Numbered from the stretch's first letter, positions 12,490 to 22,668 are shown. The stretch is 34,451 bases of DNA from Thoreauomyces humboldtii (GCA_027596035.1 JADGJA010000168.1:1-34451); one strand, 5' to 3'. A program made the numbers and translations. Notes: generated by a model from the sequence alone, not told the origin.

Positions 12490-13743
12490 GCTGACGGCTT
12501 GTGCGTGAGGGTTTGGGTGGTGGATGCTCTGAACAAGAGATGGATGGCGTTCTGGTTAAGCTCGAGGAGCGGGGCGACGATTCCTGGGCTATCCTTTTGT
12601 AACTTTTTCACTTTCGAAGCGGTTGGGTTTGGGCGGCCTTTCTCTGCCGCTGTGAAAACTTTTCAGGTGTTTTTTTAGACAGAAAAGAGGGGGAAAGCCA
12701 GGGGAAAAGACTGGCAAAAAAACGGCAGTGATACTCAAGTGACCCATTCGGGTTGCGATGGCTGTGGGTCTCTGGCGAACCTGCGAATCACAAATGCGAA
12801 CCTGGCGCCAAGGCACACAGTACTGTACTGCATAGCAACGCAAAACCCGGAGCATTGGCGGAACGGTATAGCGTTGGTGTCTACACATTACTGTTCTTGC
12901 TGAACAAGCGAGCGGGAGACTCGACGTGGCGCGTCACCGGTCAATGGCACAGACTTCAGTCTTCCTATCCAGTACAGTACAAAGTCACCTTCGGCTTTCG
13001 CGACAAGATTTGTGCAATCAGCCCGAATGGCTGTCAAGGCTCTGGCTCCGAGCTGGGATTTGCGCCTCAGACTTCGACCTGCTGTCAGAAGAATTAGCGA
13101 CCTGGAGGTCTCTAGAGGTCCCTGCTGCCCGCTGGTCCCTTGGTAATCCGCTGATATATCGTTCGTTGATGTCACTTTGTGGAAAGCCTTGCCTTTCTGC
13201 TGCTCCTGGCTTTTCATGTCTTCGAACCAGATTCGCGGCGGTGCGGGCTTTTCAAAAATGCTGACGGTATGTCCGCCACTGGCATCCTAACTTGTGATCC
13301 GAGCGTCAGATTCCTTGTCCGAAAGTGCTGATGGTAGGGGTTCTGTCTCTTCTGTGTCCGAATGGGAAAAGACGTCATCCACGTCCGCCCGCGTGCCTCC
13401 CCCCCTGCCGCTCGCTGGCGGTGGCCCCGAGGGTCCTCCGGCGTCCATCCATCCATCCATCCATCCATCCCATCAAAGCATACATCACAAACCATTCACG
13501 ACTCGCAACGCTTCCGTCAGCCTCGATCACTCCTGTCCATCCAGAGGAGACCCCTGCCCGTTCAAAAATCACCCAGTCCCAAATCTTCCAGGTGGGTCGG
13601 GAACGGACAGATGGCGTGAGGCTCCGGACATGTCGAGATGCAGATCCCTAGATCAGATCACTCGCGGTGGTCCATCTGCACACCCTTCCGCTTCCTGCAT
13701 TCTTGGATCGCCGACTGATTAGCGTTGTCATCAGCCAGCTACA
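12490..13743. other. Long gene-free divergent region
   Basis: About 1.25 kb between two divergent genes with no convincing ORF or RNA gene. It contains ACAGTACTGTACTG at 12817-12830, an AGTACAGTAC at 12971-12980 and a CCAT tetranucleotide microsatellite at 13444-13470. Low-complexity reading frames across the microsatellite are not genes. Confidence 0.5.
13444..13470. repeat. Tetranucleotide microsatellite (CCAT)n
   Basis: About six and a half perfect tandem copies of a 4-base unit (TCCA/CCAT), roughly 275 bases before the start codon of the RRM protein gene. A simple-sequence repeat likely to vary in copy number between isolates. Confidence 0.95.
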
Positions 13744-14944
13744 ATGACCACCGAAGACAACAAAGTGCAGAAGACCGGCACCGAGGAGCTCACCGCCGCC
13801 GTCCAGAACTTGAACATCAACGACGCACCGGCGGACGGAGCCCCAAAGAAGGCCCGAAAGCCCCGTCAGAGGAAGAAGAAGACTCCCGCTACCGAGGGTG
13901 GTGACGTTGCTGCGACGCAGCAGGGAGAGGTTGAGGAGGGCGAGATCCAGCAGTCTGCTCCCCTCGTCCACGACAACACCGCCAAGGTCTTCGTCGGTAA
14001 CCTTTCTTTCGACACCACGAAGGAGGAGCTCGAGCAGCTGTTCGGACAGGCAGGAAAGATGTACGTTGGATGGAAATGGGCTCTGGATCTGGTCGAACCT
14101 TCGGAGCGTTCGCAAACTATTTCTCTAATATGTGCACATTCTTGGCGTTTGCAGTGAGAATGTTAACCTGATTACCCGCGGAGACCGATCCCTGGGCTAC
14201 GGATTCATCTCGTTCGCCAGCGATTCTGACGCTGACAAGGCCGTCTCGCAGCTCGACAAAACCGATGTTGCTGGTCGCCAAATCAACGTGGAGAGGGCAG
14301 CGGACAAGGAGCCTAGCCAGGCTCGTGGACGGGGTGCACGTGGAGGTGCCAACGTGCGTGGTCGCGGAGGCCGAGGATACTCGGGAGCTCGTGGACGAGT
14401 TGGACGGGCAGGCGCCCTGGTGAGTCATGAACAGACACATCCGTCTTCTTTCTATCCTTGAAAGTTGACGCTTACCGGGCTTGTGCATCTCTAGCATGCA
14501 ACGGGTTCTGAGGACGGAGGTGCTCGTGTCGACGAGGAGGAGCACGTTGCCCAGGACGATGCGGCCGCCACCCGCGGCCGTGGTGCTCGCGGACGTGGAG
14601 CTCGTGCACCTCGTGCTCCCCGTGCTCCCCGCGAGAACAGCGGCGAGACCTCGGAGACGACGCTTTTTGTTGCCAACCTTCCCTTTAAGGTAACCGACGA
14701 AGACCTGAAGTCCATCTTCAAGGACTACCAAGTTACCTCCGCCCATGTTGTCGTCTTGCGCAGCGGTCGCTCCAAGGGCTTTGGATTTGTCGAGGTTGCC
14801 AGCGAGGAGGAGCAGCAGAAGGTTCTCAACGAGCTGAAGAACGTTGAGGTCGATGGTCGCGAACTTGTCATCAAGGTTGCCATGAAGCACCAGACCCCTC
14901 CTTCGGCCGAGGAACGTGCCGCCGCTGACGCTGAGCAGCAGTAG
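13744..14944 (+). CDS. RRM-RGG-RRM RNA-binding protein (Sbp1-like)
   Basis: Predicted 343-residue RNA-binding protein. Exons: 13744-14060, 14155-14419 and 14495-14944. RRM1 is at about 80-154, with RNP2 KVFVGNL and RNP1 LGYGFISF (the domain crosses the first intron). An Arg-Gly tract follows at about 159-191 (RGRGARGG, RGRGGRG), then an acidic stretch and a second RGRGARGRGARAPRAP tract at about 220-243. RRM2 is at about 249-325, with TLFVANLPF and KGFGFVEV. A Lys/Arg-rich patch (KKARKPRQRKKK) precedes RRM1. This order matches yeast Sbp1, a P-body and translation-repression factor whose RGG region binds eIF4G; other two-RRM RGG proteins are possible. The antisense strand has a long open frame over the same DNA, a by-product of the biased codon use. 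Confidence 0.85.
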
Positions 14945-15307
14945 AGCATCCACTATCACTACTCTCGCGACATTCGCTGTCGCACACCCTCCTCTTCTCC
15001 ATCCATCCTTCCCTGTATGTCATTTTTGTGATCTTGTCGATATTTTCATCTGCCATCGCTGCAACTTGTATTCTTTCTCGGTTCCGATTTGCCCTGTAGT
15101 CTTCGTCGGAGTCCTTGAAGCGTTATCGCAACGCGTTGCGCTGATGAGGCGTTGTGGGTGCACACACATGTGTGGTCCATACATAGCTCGGACCAGTTCG
15201 GACGCGCGGTTACGCGCAGCAGACGCGCAGTGACGCGCAGTACTCCAATTATTGCAGCGAAGTGCTGGTTCGCAATACTCACAACTTCAATTATTGCTGA
15301 GAAGTGT
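14945..15307. promoter_or_regulatory. Intergenic region with palindrome and tandem repeats upstream of the transporter
   Basis: Contains the 3' UTR of the RRM gene and the promoter of the transporter gene. Three structures stand out: a perfect 14-base palindrome at 15127-15140, four tandem copies of a 10-base unit at 15201-15240, and a 42-base-spaced duplication of a CAATTATTGC element at about 15246 and 15288. All lie within 185 bases of the start codon. Confidence 0.6.
15201..15240. repeat. Four 10-base tandem repeats with ACGCGC core
   Basis: Four successive decamers, GACGCGCGGT, TACGCGCAGC, AGACGCGCAG and TGACGCGCAG, share the ACGCGC core at a constant 10-base spacing, so the copies face the same side of the helix. 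The unit resembles, but is not identical to, the MCB element ACGCGT bound by MBF-type factors in fungi. Confidence 0.85.
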
Positions 15308-17133
15308 ATGTCTCTACCGCACACCAGGCGACCTTCGGAGTTTGTCCGCACCGCAAGTATCATCAGCAGCGAACTTTCTGATGAACTATTGCTTGAAGAC
15401 GCTGGGTCGGCAAACGCTAGCACTAGCGGTTTCATCATAGATGATGGCGAAGTTGACATGACCGGCACATACCCGCTGGAAGAGGCTCCCGGGACGACTC
15501 CAACATTTCTCTCGTCAACTGTTAGCCTGCTGAACACCATCATCGGGACACAAATGCTTTCCATGGCATATTGCTTTGCCAAATTGGGTCCGGGTCTTGG
15601 AACCGTTCTTTTGACCGTATTCGCTGTCCTGACCCGGTCAAGCCTCCGTCTGCTTGTTACCTCCGCGCAACGCGTCGAGCATCACGACACCAGAAGCGCT
15701 ATCTTAACGCTCAATGACACGCCATCGTACGCGACTTTAGCCAGGTCCGCGTTTCGACCTTGGTGGGCCGCCATTGCAGTCGATCTGGCGATGTGCGGGG
15801 CTTGCTTCGGCTTTGCGGTGGACTACCTAGTGATGATTGCAGATGGGGTTCCGAAAATTCTCTGGGAGATTGTGCCGGGCTGGGACGGGAGCGGCGAGAA
15901 ACTTGTCGGGTGGGTTAGCAGTCGTGAATTTGGCCTCATCGGTGGGCAACTATTCGAGCAGATATGCTTTTGATCGGACCTTACCGCTATTCTAATCCGA
16001 ATGTTGTGTGCCCACTTAGTATTCCTGTTTCTCCTGGTGCCACTGTCTTTTTCGAGAGATGTCGATGACTTTCGTTGGTTTTCCGGTACTTCTTTCTCAT
16101 TCGCGATTTTCCTGGTTTCCGTGGTCGTCTGGTGCTCAGTCACGGGAGACGGTCAGCTAGTCGACATCGAGATCCCTATCGTTGTTCCGGCTACACCGTC
16201 AGCACCCGAACCGGAGCGACCGTGGTTCATCCTCACAGACAAGGCGATTGGGGTGCTGCCGACATTCGTCTTCCTGTTTGCTTGCCATCAGAACATGTTT
16301 GCGGTTTACAATGAACTGCAAGCTGGTTCCGAGAACCCGAAAACAGCAGATCCCATTGCGGAGCTCGGCAAGATCCATCACATCACCGACATGGCTCTTT
16401 TCCTTTGTTTCGTGATCTATCTTGCCGTCGGCTGGGCAGGGTATCTGTCATTCGGCGAGAAAGCTGATTCCATGCTTCTTGACAACTGTACGTGAAAGCC
16501 TAAGCCTACGTTTGCATGCGGGAGACCAGATGACCAATTTCCGGTCCCCATACAGATGCGGCGATTCCCATCACCACAATGGCCCGAGTTTCCTTCGTTC
16601 TCCTGTCGGCATTCTCCTATCCGATCCAGCTTCACCCTTGCCGAGCGTCTCTGGACTCGCTCCTGACGCACTTCATTCATCGACCCAAGAGCAGTGCTTC
16701 CAGACCTTTGCAAGCGTACTCGGCACTCGAATCCCGCCGATTTCGTACCTCGTCGTCACTGCTCCTCCCGCCAGCGAGTCCTCGATCGGAACCTCGCGTC
16801 AGAACGTATCTCACCATCGTCCTCCTGATACTGACGCATCTCTGTGCCCTCATCATCCCGGCCGCCACACTGTCCAAAATACTCGTTTTCCTGGGTGCGA
16901 CATGCGGGAGTCTGGTGTGTTACATCCTTCCCGGCTGGATGTTTCGGAGAATCGTCGCTTTGGAGAGTGAAAGTGGACTGGGGATCATGCCTACCTCGCA
17001 AGAAGGTAGCGGCGGATGGAGAGAGCTTTGGATAACGGGACAGAGAGAGTGGGACACGATTACTGCGGTCACGGTGGAGGTCATTGGAGTCTTGTGTGGA
17101 GTCTTGGGCCTCGTCTACTGCTTAATAAGCTGA
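15308..17133 (+). CDS. Amino-acid transporter, SLC38/AVT family
   Basis: Predicted 559-residue multi-pass permease of the amino acid/auxin permease superfamily, probably in the vacuolar or plasma membrane. Exons: 15308-15941, 16020-16487 and 16556-17133, phase-consistent, with the joins SREFGLIVFLFLLVPLSF and LLDNYAAIPITTMAR reconstructing conserved segments. A hydrophilic N-terminus of about 60 residues precedes TM1 (STVSLLNTIIGTQMLSMAY, the family signature helix). Later landmarks are TFVFLFACHQNMFAVYNEL, GWAGYLSFGE and AFSYPIQLHPCRASLD. About 11 transmembrane helices can be counted. An in-frame ATG at 15152 would add 52 residues of repeat-encoded sequence; I prefer 15308 because the upstream stretch is the tandem-repeat promoter DNA. 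Closest in style to yeast Avt5/6/7 and animal SNATs; the substrate cannot be told. Confidence 0.88.
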
Positions 17134-17283
17134 GTTCTCGAGTCGGATCTCATCCTTCCCGCTCTCTCTGATCAGCCTTCGGCCCTCCGAAAGCGGTGCA
17201 CCGGTAGCGGCGCGAAAATGGGGTTGGAGCGAGGGTTAGGGCTTTTGAGGAGATGACTCTCACTTCGACTCCACCGCTGTGAC

Positions 17284-18234
17284 ATGTCGGTCAACCCGAG
17301 CATGATGGACGACCCAAGAGAGGAGGTTAGTAACTCAGAAGCCGAATATATCCAGCTTTGCGCCTCGCAAAGATTGGGAGGTTTCGTGCCACTACCTTCG
17401 CTTGCGTCATTGAAAATGCGGAACTGATCTTCGTGAACTCTGTAGGCACTCAGAGAGCTGGCGGCAAACGGGGAAGTGGAGAGAATCGAAGCTTACGTTC
17501 GAGCTGGTATATCGATCAACAGTCAAAATCGTGTGAACGGATGGACAGCTTTGCACTGGGCGTCGGCCCGCAGTCAGGCTGAAGCCGTGCGCTACCTGCT
17601 CCAGGAAGGCGCGGACGATTCGATTCGCAGCAAAGACGGAAAGCGGCCTATCGATGTAGCGAAACGAGATGAGATCCGGGAGATCTTTTCAGCGCCGCAC
17701 CCACTGGGGGAGTCTGATTCCGAGGACGATGAAGAGCAGGCTGAGAGAGCACAGGACCCGGCTCCTGCGTTCGTTCCGGCTTATCTCGCGACCCGTTCAC
17801 CGGTCTTGTTCTCCCTGCCGATATCCGAGCAGCTTGCCGAAGCGGCATCAGACAGTAGCACACATCCGCAACCGAAGGCAGCACCGAACGAAGATCTGGG
17901 GGCTCCGAGCATCGCACCAACTCTGGCTCGCGCGAAGCCCCTCGACCTGACAAGTAGAAGAACGGAAGCAGAGGAGCAAGAGCGCGAGATCCTGGTTTTC
18001 AGGGATGATCGACCCGGCTGCATCGGGTCTGTCTTCGTGAAGGAATCCTCCAGCCTCGGGGAAATGGTGGATCAAATCAAGGCTGAGTTAGATGACTTAC
18101 CTTCCAATTTCCGTATATGCAAGAGGGACGGTTCGCTGGTAGTACCCATCAGCGCAAAACAGTACGCGCAGAAGGCCTGGAAGAGGTTTACCACTGCCTC
18201 GCACGCCGTTCTCCTCAATATTCGTAGCAGATAG
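17284..18234 (+). CDS. ANKRD40: ANKRD40-like ankyrin-repeat protein
   Basis: Predicted 276-residue protein. A 14-codon first exon (17284-17325) joins through a 120-base intron to 17446-18234, giving PREEALRELAANGEVERIEA, the start of the first ankyrin helix. Two ankyrin repeats follow (INSQNRVNGWTALHWASA, AVRYLLQEGAD). Then come an acidic linker (ESDSEDDEEQ) and the motif FVPAYLA, which in animal ANKRD40 appears as FVPNYLA. The C-terminal part (about 185-275; ILVFRDD, QIKAELDDLP, RICKRDGS) looks like the compact ubiquitin-like or beta-grasp tail of ANKRD40. Order and motifs match ANKRD40, whose function is poorly known. The gene lies 150 bases downstream of the transporter on the same strand. 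Confidence 0.8.
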
Positions 18235-18461
18235 CACATCTTTATAGCATTTCCTAATCATATCTCTTTCGGGCAATCTGCTCCATCGCGTGTCTTGGGC
18301 ATTGCAACAAATGGGCGACTTGCGGGAGTTCACTGCCAACCAGCAGTCTTCACGAGAGGCCCCATTTTCCAGGCAGCCCTGTGTAAGAGACTTTACAGAA
18401 TGACCAAGAATTGAGATTGTAACAGGCTGAAAAGCCTGACGAACTTAACAAGCATAGGCAG

Positions 18462-19572
18462 CTACTCTCTTCCAGCTACGGAACGGAGTAGGCCCCTTGC
18501 TCTTTCCAAAATGCCCTTCCCGCGAGGCGTGTCGGTTGCACCTCCTGCGGGAGCTTCTTCCGCCCAAATTCCGTCTTTTCCACTTTCTTCCGAGGCATCA
18601 GCCGAGGAGCCGCTCTCAGAATCTTGTTCGTCCTCGTCACCGTTCCCCACGTCGCTCCCTTCCTGAGCACTCTCCTCCCCGCTCCCTGAACTGGTAGCCG
18701 CTGGGAATTTGTCCTTGAGTTCTGGGCTTGGTTCCTCATCACTCTCCTCCTCCTCCTCTGAATCTTCTTCATCATCGGACAATGCATCCCTGTACATCGT
18801 CAAATTGTAAGAGAAAAGTTTACAGCCAAATGCGACACGTGCTTCGGCTTTACCATTTGGCAAAGACGCTGGACACTGTAGTGGCCGGTGGTGATGGGGT
18901 CTTCTTCTTGATAGCGTTCGCGATCGGTACGTCTCTGAGTGCCTTTTCCACGGCGTCCTGAACATCTTCCATGACATCGGCATGGTTCTGCTCATAGTCG
19001 GGGTCGTGGAATCGAATCTTCTGCTTTTCAGGACCCTTGAGAGCTTTCTCGAGCTTCTCAATGTTTTCCTCCTGACGCTTCCGCTTCCGTTCCGGTTCCT
19101 TCTCGAGATAGTCTGCGAGTCTGGAGGGGGAAGGTTAGGCACATTTTCTTCTCACAAGAGGGCAGAGTATAACTCACTTTTTAGCATCGTTCACAGTTTT
19201 CAGTCGTCTCCCCGAAAGATCTCTGCATGCCTCAAAGTTCGTCGTTTTCTGCGAAGCCATCTTTCCGCCCTGCGCTCGCAGCATGCTTCCGAAGCCGCCC
19301 TTCCCACCGGGCACCCGCACGAGCAGGTTGAACACAGGCGGGAAGTTCCCAACGCTCTCGCCACAGCGGGTTACGTCGAAAAGGAGAGTGTCATCTGCAA
19401 CGAGCTGTCCTCCTGCGGTGGTTATCCTTTGTTCGTGAGGCAAGAGCGGGAAAAGGACTGATAGTCGGTTCTTGAGATGCGAGGCGCGAAGTGGACCCGA
19501 CAAAGGCTCAGCTGGAAACTGCAGACATAGAGGCGGGAGACCGGCGAAGAGGTTGACAATGACTTGAGACAT
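18462..19572 (-). CDS. SDE2: SDE2, ubiquitin-fold processed splicing/replication-stress factor
   Basis: Predicted 329-residue protein. Exons on the minus strand: 19572-19178, 19120-18854 and 18789-18462. An N-terminal ubiquitin-like fold (residues 1-90) ends in a Gly-Gly (VRVPGG) directly before [10 protein letters not shown], the invariant SDE2 processing site. In fission yeast and human a deubiquitinase cleaves after GG and the released Lys-starting C-terminal half joins the spliceosome. The adjacent [20 protein letters not shown] motif is the Sde2 signature. The rest is Lys/Glu-rich, then strongly acidic ([15 protein letters not shown]), with a conserved-looking C-terminal helix ([15 protein letters not shown]). 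The start is chosen at the first Met that gives the ubiquitin-like fold; an open frame extends upstream but lacks conserved features. Confidence 0.92.
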
Positions 19573-19739
19573 GGCTGGAGAATAGGCGTTCGGAAATGGC
19601 AGAAGATGCCGGGTTGAGCTGAAGGTTTGGCGGTCTGCAGCAGGAGGTTGCTCCGGAACACATCCGCCCCTCCTTCTCTTTCCGTTGACCACGAGCTGCA
19701 CAGGCAGAAGACCACAATAAACCTCACACCTCCTCCGAC

Positions 19740-19940
19740 ATGCGTCTTGTCCGGCCAGCCGTTCCCCGTCTACAACAGCTGATCCCCCAGAAATCGAAGT
19801 CGATTCCTTTTGTCGGTTATGTCCTCGTCGGCATAGTTTCGGCATTCACGGGCGCCTACGTCTTCGATCCTTACATGCGGCAATACTGGGGCGCTAACGA
19901 TGTTGCGCCGCACGGAGACATCGCTCCCGCGAGCAAATAG
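19740..19940 (+). CDS. Small single-pass protein, possibly mitochondrial
   Basis: Intronless frame of 66 residues starting 167 bases from the divergent SDE2 start codon. The N-terminus is basic and free of acidic residues ([20 protein letters not shown]), like a mitochondrial presequence. One transmembrane helix follows (about residues 23-42; [20 protein letters not shown]), then DPYMRQYWG and a short polar tail. I cannot name the family. Size and layout resemble small inner-membrane assembly factors or respiratory accessory subunits. The promoter-proximal position and clean membrane segment support a real gene. Confidence 0.55.
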   Translation: MRLVRPAVPRLQQLIPQKSKSIPFVGYVLVGIVSAFTGAYVFDPYMRQYWGANDVAPHGDIAPASK

Positions 19941-20316
19941 TCCGAAGCACCCTCTTATACCCGGACCGTTTTTTGGTCAAAGCACACAACGGAGGATCTA
20001 TTCAGCAATGGCATAAGCCTACTTTGCTGCGTCACGCTTTCCTAGTCGCAGTGTCCCAGCTTTGGAATGCCTTTTTAACACCGAAGTGGAAACATACGAG
20101 AACTCGCGGGTTGCTTTGCTACCCGCAGCCCCTGATTACATTGGAAGAAGCAATCGTGCATATCCGTGCATTCAATGAACTCAGGTTCGGCCGGCTATGA
20201 GACGTAACATCAGGCCTTAGAATCGGCTGTTTCCTGTACTGTTCTATGGAAGGTTTAAGTTTACGCTGTTTCCTGTACTGTTCACGCAAGCGCAAGTCCA
20301 TATAGAGCGTGCGCAT
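19941..20316. other. Convergent intergenic region with a duplicated 19-mer
   Basis: Lies between convergent stop codons. The only structure I see is a perfect duplication of the 19-base GCTGTTTCCTGTACTGTTC at 20226-20244 and 20265-20283, just beyond the stop codon of CCDC124. No gene is visible. Confidence 0.55.
20226..20283. repeat. Two direct copies of a 19-base element, 39 bases apart
   Basis: GCTGTTTCCTGTACTGTTC occurs twice without mismatch, at 20226-20244 and 20265-20283, with 20 unrelated bases between. It lies 34 bases downstream of the CCDC124 stop codon and so probably in its 3' UTR. Confidence 0.9.
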
Positions 20317-21191
20317 CTACTTGGTTCGGAGGTTGCCAAGGGTTTCCTCGCGCTTTGCCTCTGCCAGCTCCCGCTCCTCCTGCCGTGTTGTGTCGTATGC
20401 AAGGGTTTGTTGATTCTAATCGTTCCGGACGGACCTGTTGGTTCCATGTTCAACAAGAAATCCCTTCGGCCGAGTGAACGTACCATTGGATTCTCGGGAG
20501 ATTTCTTCCAGCGTTTCTGTAGTAGCTGCTTGTACTGCGTCAATCGCAGCTTGGGCAGCTCCTCCTTGATGAGTGGCATCTCACGCTCCTCGAAAGCGGC
20601 CCACGCGCTCTTCATTCGCTTCTCCGGATGGCGCTCCATCTTATCAATGGGGCGGGGCGCAGCTCCCTGAGGCGCATCGACAAGCTCCAAAAGATCCAAT
20701 GCAGCGTCAATACCGGTGGCTCCGAACTCTGGCACGTCAAAACGAGCATCGTTTGCGAACTGCTCGTGCTTTTCGGTACGACCCTGCGCTTTCTTAGCCG
20801 CGCCCCTCGTAGCCACTGGCTTTGCCGCTGCAAGTTCCTTTTCCTCAGCCGCGAGCATCTCCTCCCGTTCCTTCTTTTTTTGCAATAGCTCTTGCTAAAT
20901 GAGATAGACGTCAACTACAATGATTGCCAAGAAGCCACGTAACTTTTTGGTCCGCACCTTCTTTTTCTCCTCTTCCTCCTTTTTCTTGTTGCTCTTCGCA
21001 CCGTCACTCCACTTTTCTCCCTCTTGAGCCTCCTTGGCTGCTTTCTCCTAAGCATCATAAGAGGAGGGAAGGGTCAGTCTGAGGGTGGTTGGGCTAAACC
21101 AACGTCGAAAATCAAGCTCGGTTCCCTTCACCTTATTCTTCTTTTCCTCTTCCGCAGCGCTCTTCTGGGCTACCCTCTCCTTCTTTGCCAT
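20317..21191 (-). CDS. CCDC124: CCDC124/Lso2 ribosome hibernation and recovery factor
   Basis: Predicted 207-residue, highly charged helical protein. Exons on the minus strand: 21191-21132, 21047-20958, 20894-20484 and 20379-20317. The N-terminal half is a long Lys/Glu helix (the part that occupies the mRNA/tRNA channel of idle 80S ribosomes in yeast Lso2 and human CCDC124). The C-terminal block is diagnostic: AALDLLELVD, then DKMERHPEKRMKSAWAAFEE, MPLIKEELPKLRLTQYKQLL and KRWKKSPENPM. In human CCDC124 the protein ends shortly after NPMN. Here a 104-base intron after NPM joins a final exon encoding EERELAEAKREETLGNLRTK. That last exon is supported only by splice signals and an immediate stop codon. 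Divergent from CSN7 with 391 bases between starts. Confidence 0.9.
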
Positions 21192-21582
21192 TGTTGCGGT
21201 TGCTGTTATGTGAGTTGTTGTGTGTTCTGACAATGCTTTCTGGAGATCTCTCGGGTGGGGTTCCTCAGAGGGGAGAGATCCTCACTTTGGCCTTTCCGAT
21301 GACAAGCCACAAGCCACAGCTGCGAACAGTTCTCGCTTCCCCATGAACTGAATTCAAGATCACCAGAAACACCATCCACCGTCGACCCTTTCGACCTTTT
21401 ACCTCTTCGCTTTACGATTTGACTTATAGCTTCGGTAGTATAGTTTTTTCTTCATCCGCATCTCAAGCGTTTCTGTGCCGCTCGGTCCTACGTCTTGCGC
21501 CGCATATACTCCATTCCTAACGCGGTCTCTGCGCCCGGACGATACCTTTTTCGTGCACAACCACTCTTGCTAGCCGAACAGC
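21192..21582. promoter_or_regulatory. Divergent promoter region between CCDC124 and CSN7
   Basis: The 391 bases separate two divergent start codons. T-rich and pyrimidine-rich segments near 21395-21470 precede the CSN7 start. No coding feature or named site is recognisable. Confidence 0.5.
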
Positions 21583-22668
21583 ATGGCCGAACAAGTCCTA
21601 GCATCCTCTACGTCTGCTCGCTTGGAACCCTTCGTACTTCTGGCAAAGAGCGCGAAGGGCGCCGCGTGTGTGCAACTAGTACAAGATGCTACAGCAGCCC
21701 CTGGCGTGTATGTATTCTCAGAGCTGCTAGAAACACCATCCGTACGAGAGGTACAAGACGACGACTTGCAGGCATATCGCCTTCTTGCATCTTTATTGGG
21801 GCGCATCTGATCCGTGTCCCGCCGCAGCTGTCAAATACCCATCAGCCTTACTTCCGCTTGCTCGAGATATTTGCGTATGGAACATTCGCTGATTATAAAG
21901 GTAGTTGCACAGATTCGTGGAAGATCAGGTGTATGGTCTTAATCTGATCCATCATTTCTTATAGAAAACTCTGCGAACCTTCCTCCGCTTTCTGATGTCC
22001 AGACGCGCAAGCTGAAGCACCTTACCATCGTTACATTGTCCGGAAAACATCGGGTATGCTAAGCAAGATTAGTATATTCTTTTCTAGGATTTCTCATTTT
22101 TGATCCACTTCTGTGTAGACGCTTCATTACGACATGCTCCAGCAACAACTAGACATTTCCAGTGTGCGCGATCTGGAGGACCTAGTCATCGATGCAATCT
22201 ATCAAGATCTTGTCCGTGGGAAGCTCGACCAACGTAGGATGTGTCTGGAAGTCGAATACGCCATGGGTCGAGATATTCGGCCGGAGGAAGAAACTGATGT
22301 TCTTGCCGTCCTGGCTGCATGGTAAGGAGATAACTGCGAGCCTCGGTTGCGCATTGTCTCATTAGCGTGCCTGTTTCAGGTCACGTACGTCGGAAAACAT
22401 TCTGCAGAGCATAGAGGCCAACATTACGAATATTGGCGAGTTGACGGCTTTGGAAGCCATGGAGAAAGAGGCACACGAGAAGCGGCTGGAAGCCGTGAAG
22501 AAGCACGTGGACAAGTCCAGCGGCGCTGGAGGGGCCGCAGGTGAAGGCAGGCACGGTAGAGGTCATATCGGCGCCCCGAGCCTTGGCGATTACGGCGAGT
22601 TGGGACCGGAAAGTTCTCGGCGGCGGACAGGGAAGAGCCGTCATGGTGGGGCTCCCAGTCGGCATTAA
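21583..22668 (+). CDS. CSN7: COP9 signalosome subunit 7
   Basis: Predicted 273-residue PCI-domain subunit of the COP9 signalosome, which removes NEDD8 from cullin-RING ligases. Exons: 21583-21750, 21828-21900, 21965-22053, 22119-22321 and 22380-22668, all phase-consistent. The family motifs are seen in order: VYVFSELLETPSVRE, FRLLEIFAYGTFADYK, NLPPLSDVQTRKLKHLTIVTL, LEDLVIDAIYQDLVRGKLDQ (the winged-helix core of the PCI) and GRDIRPEE. A C-terminal helix with a Gly/Arg/Ser-rich tail follows. Introns 1 to 4 interrupt at the positions needed to restore these motifs. It resembles CSN7A/B more than the related proteasome lid subunits. Confidence 0.92.

Noticed and set aside
12840..12920. Possible tRNA-like stretch with a GGTATAGCG segment
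   Set aside because: No matching acceptor stem, T-loop GTTCRA motif or anticodon arm can be formed by eye.
13444..13470. CCAT repeats considered as a CRISPR-like or structured array
   Set aside because: The unit is four bases with no spacers; it is a plain microsatellite.
14117..14959. Long antisense frame (280 codons) over the RRM protein gene
   Set aside because: It mirrors G/C-biased codons and RGG repeats of the sense gene; the sense strand has clear RRM motifs and proper introns.
15152..15307. N-terminal extension of the amino-acid transporter from an earlier in-frame ATG
   Set aside because: It would be translated from the decamer repeat array and adds nothing family-like before the hydrophilic N-terminus.
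17225..17245. GGGTTAGGG telomere-like string
   Set aside because: Only one copy, inside a short intergenic region; too short to be interstitial telomeric repeat.
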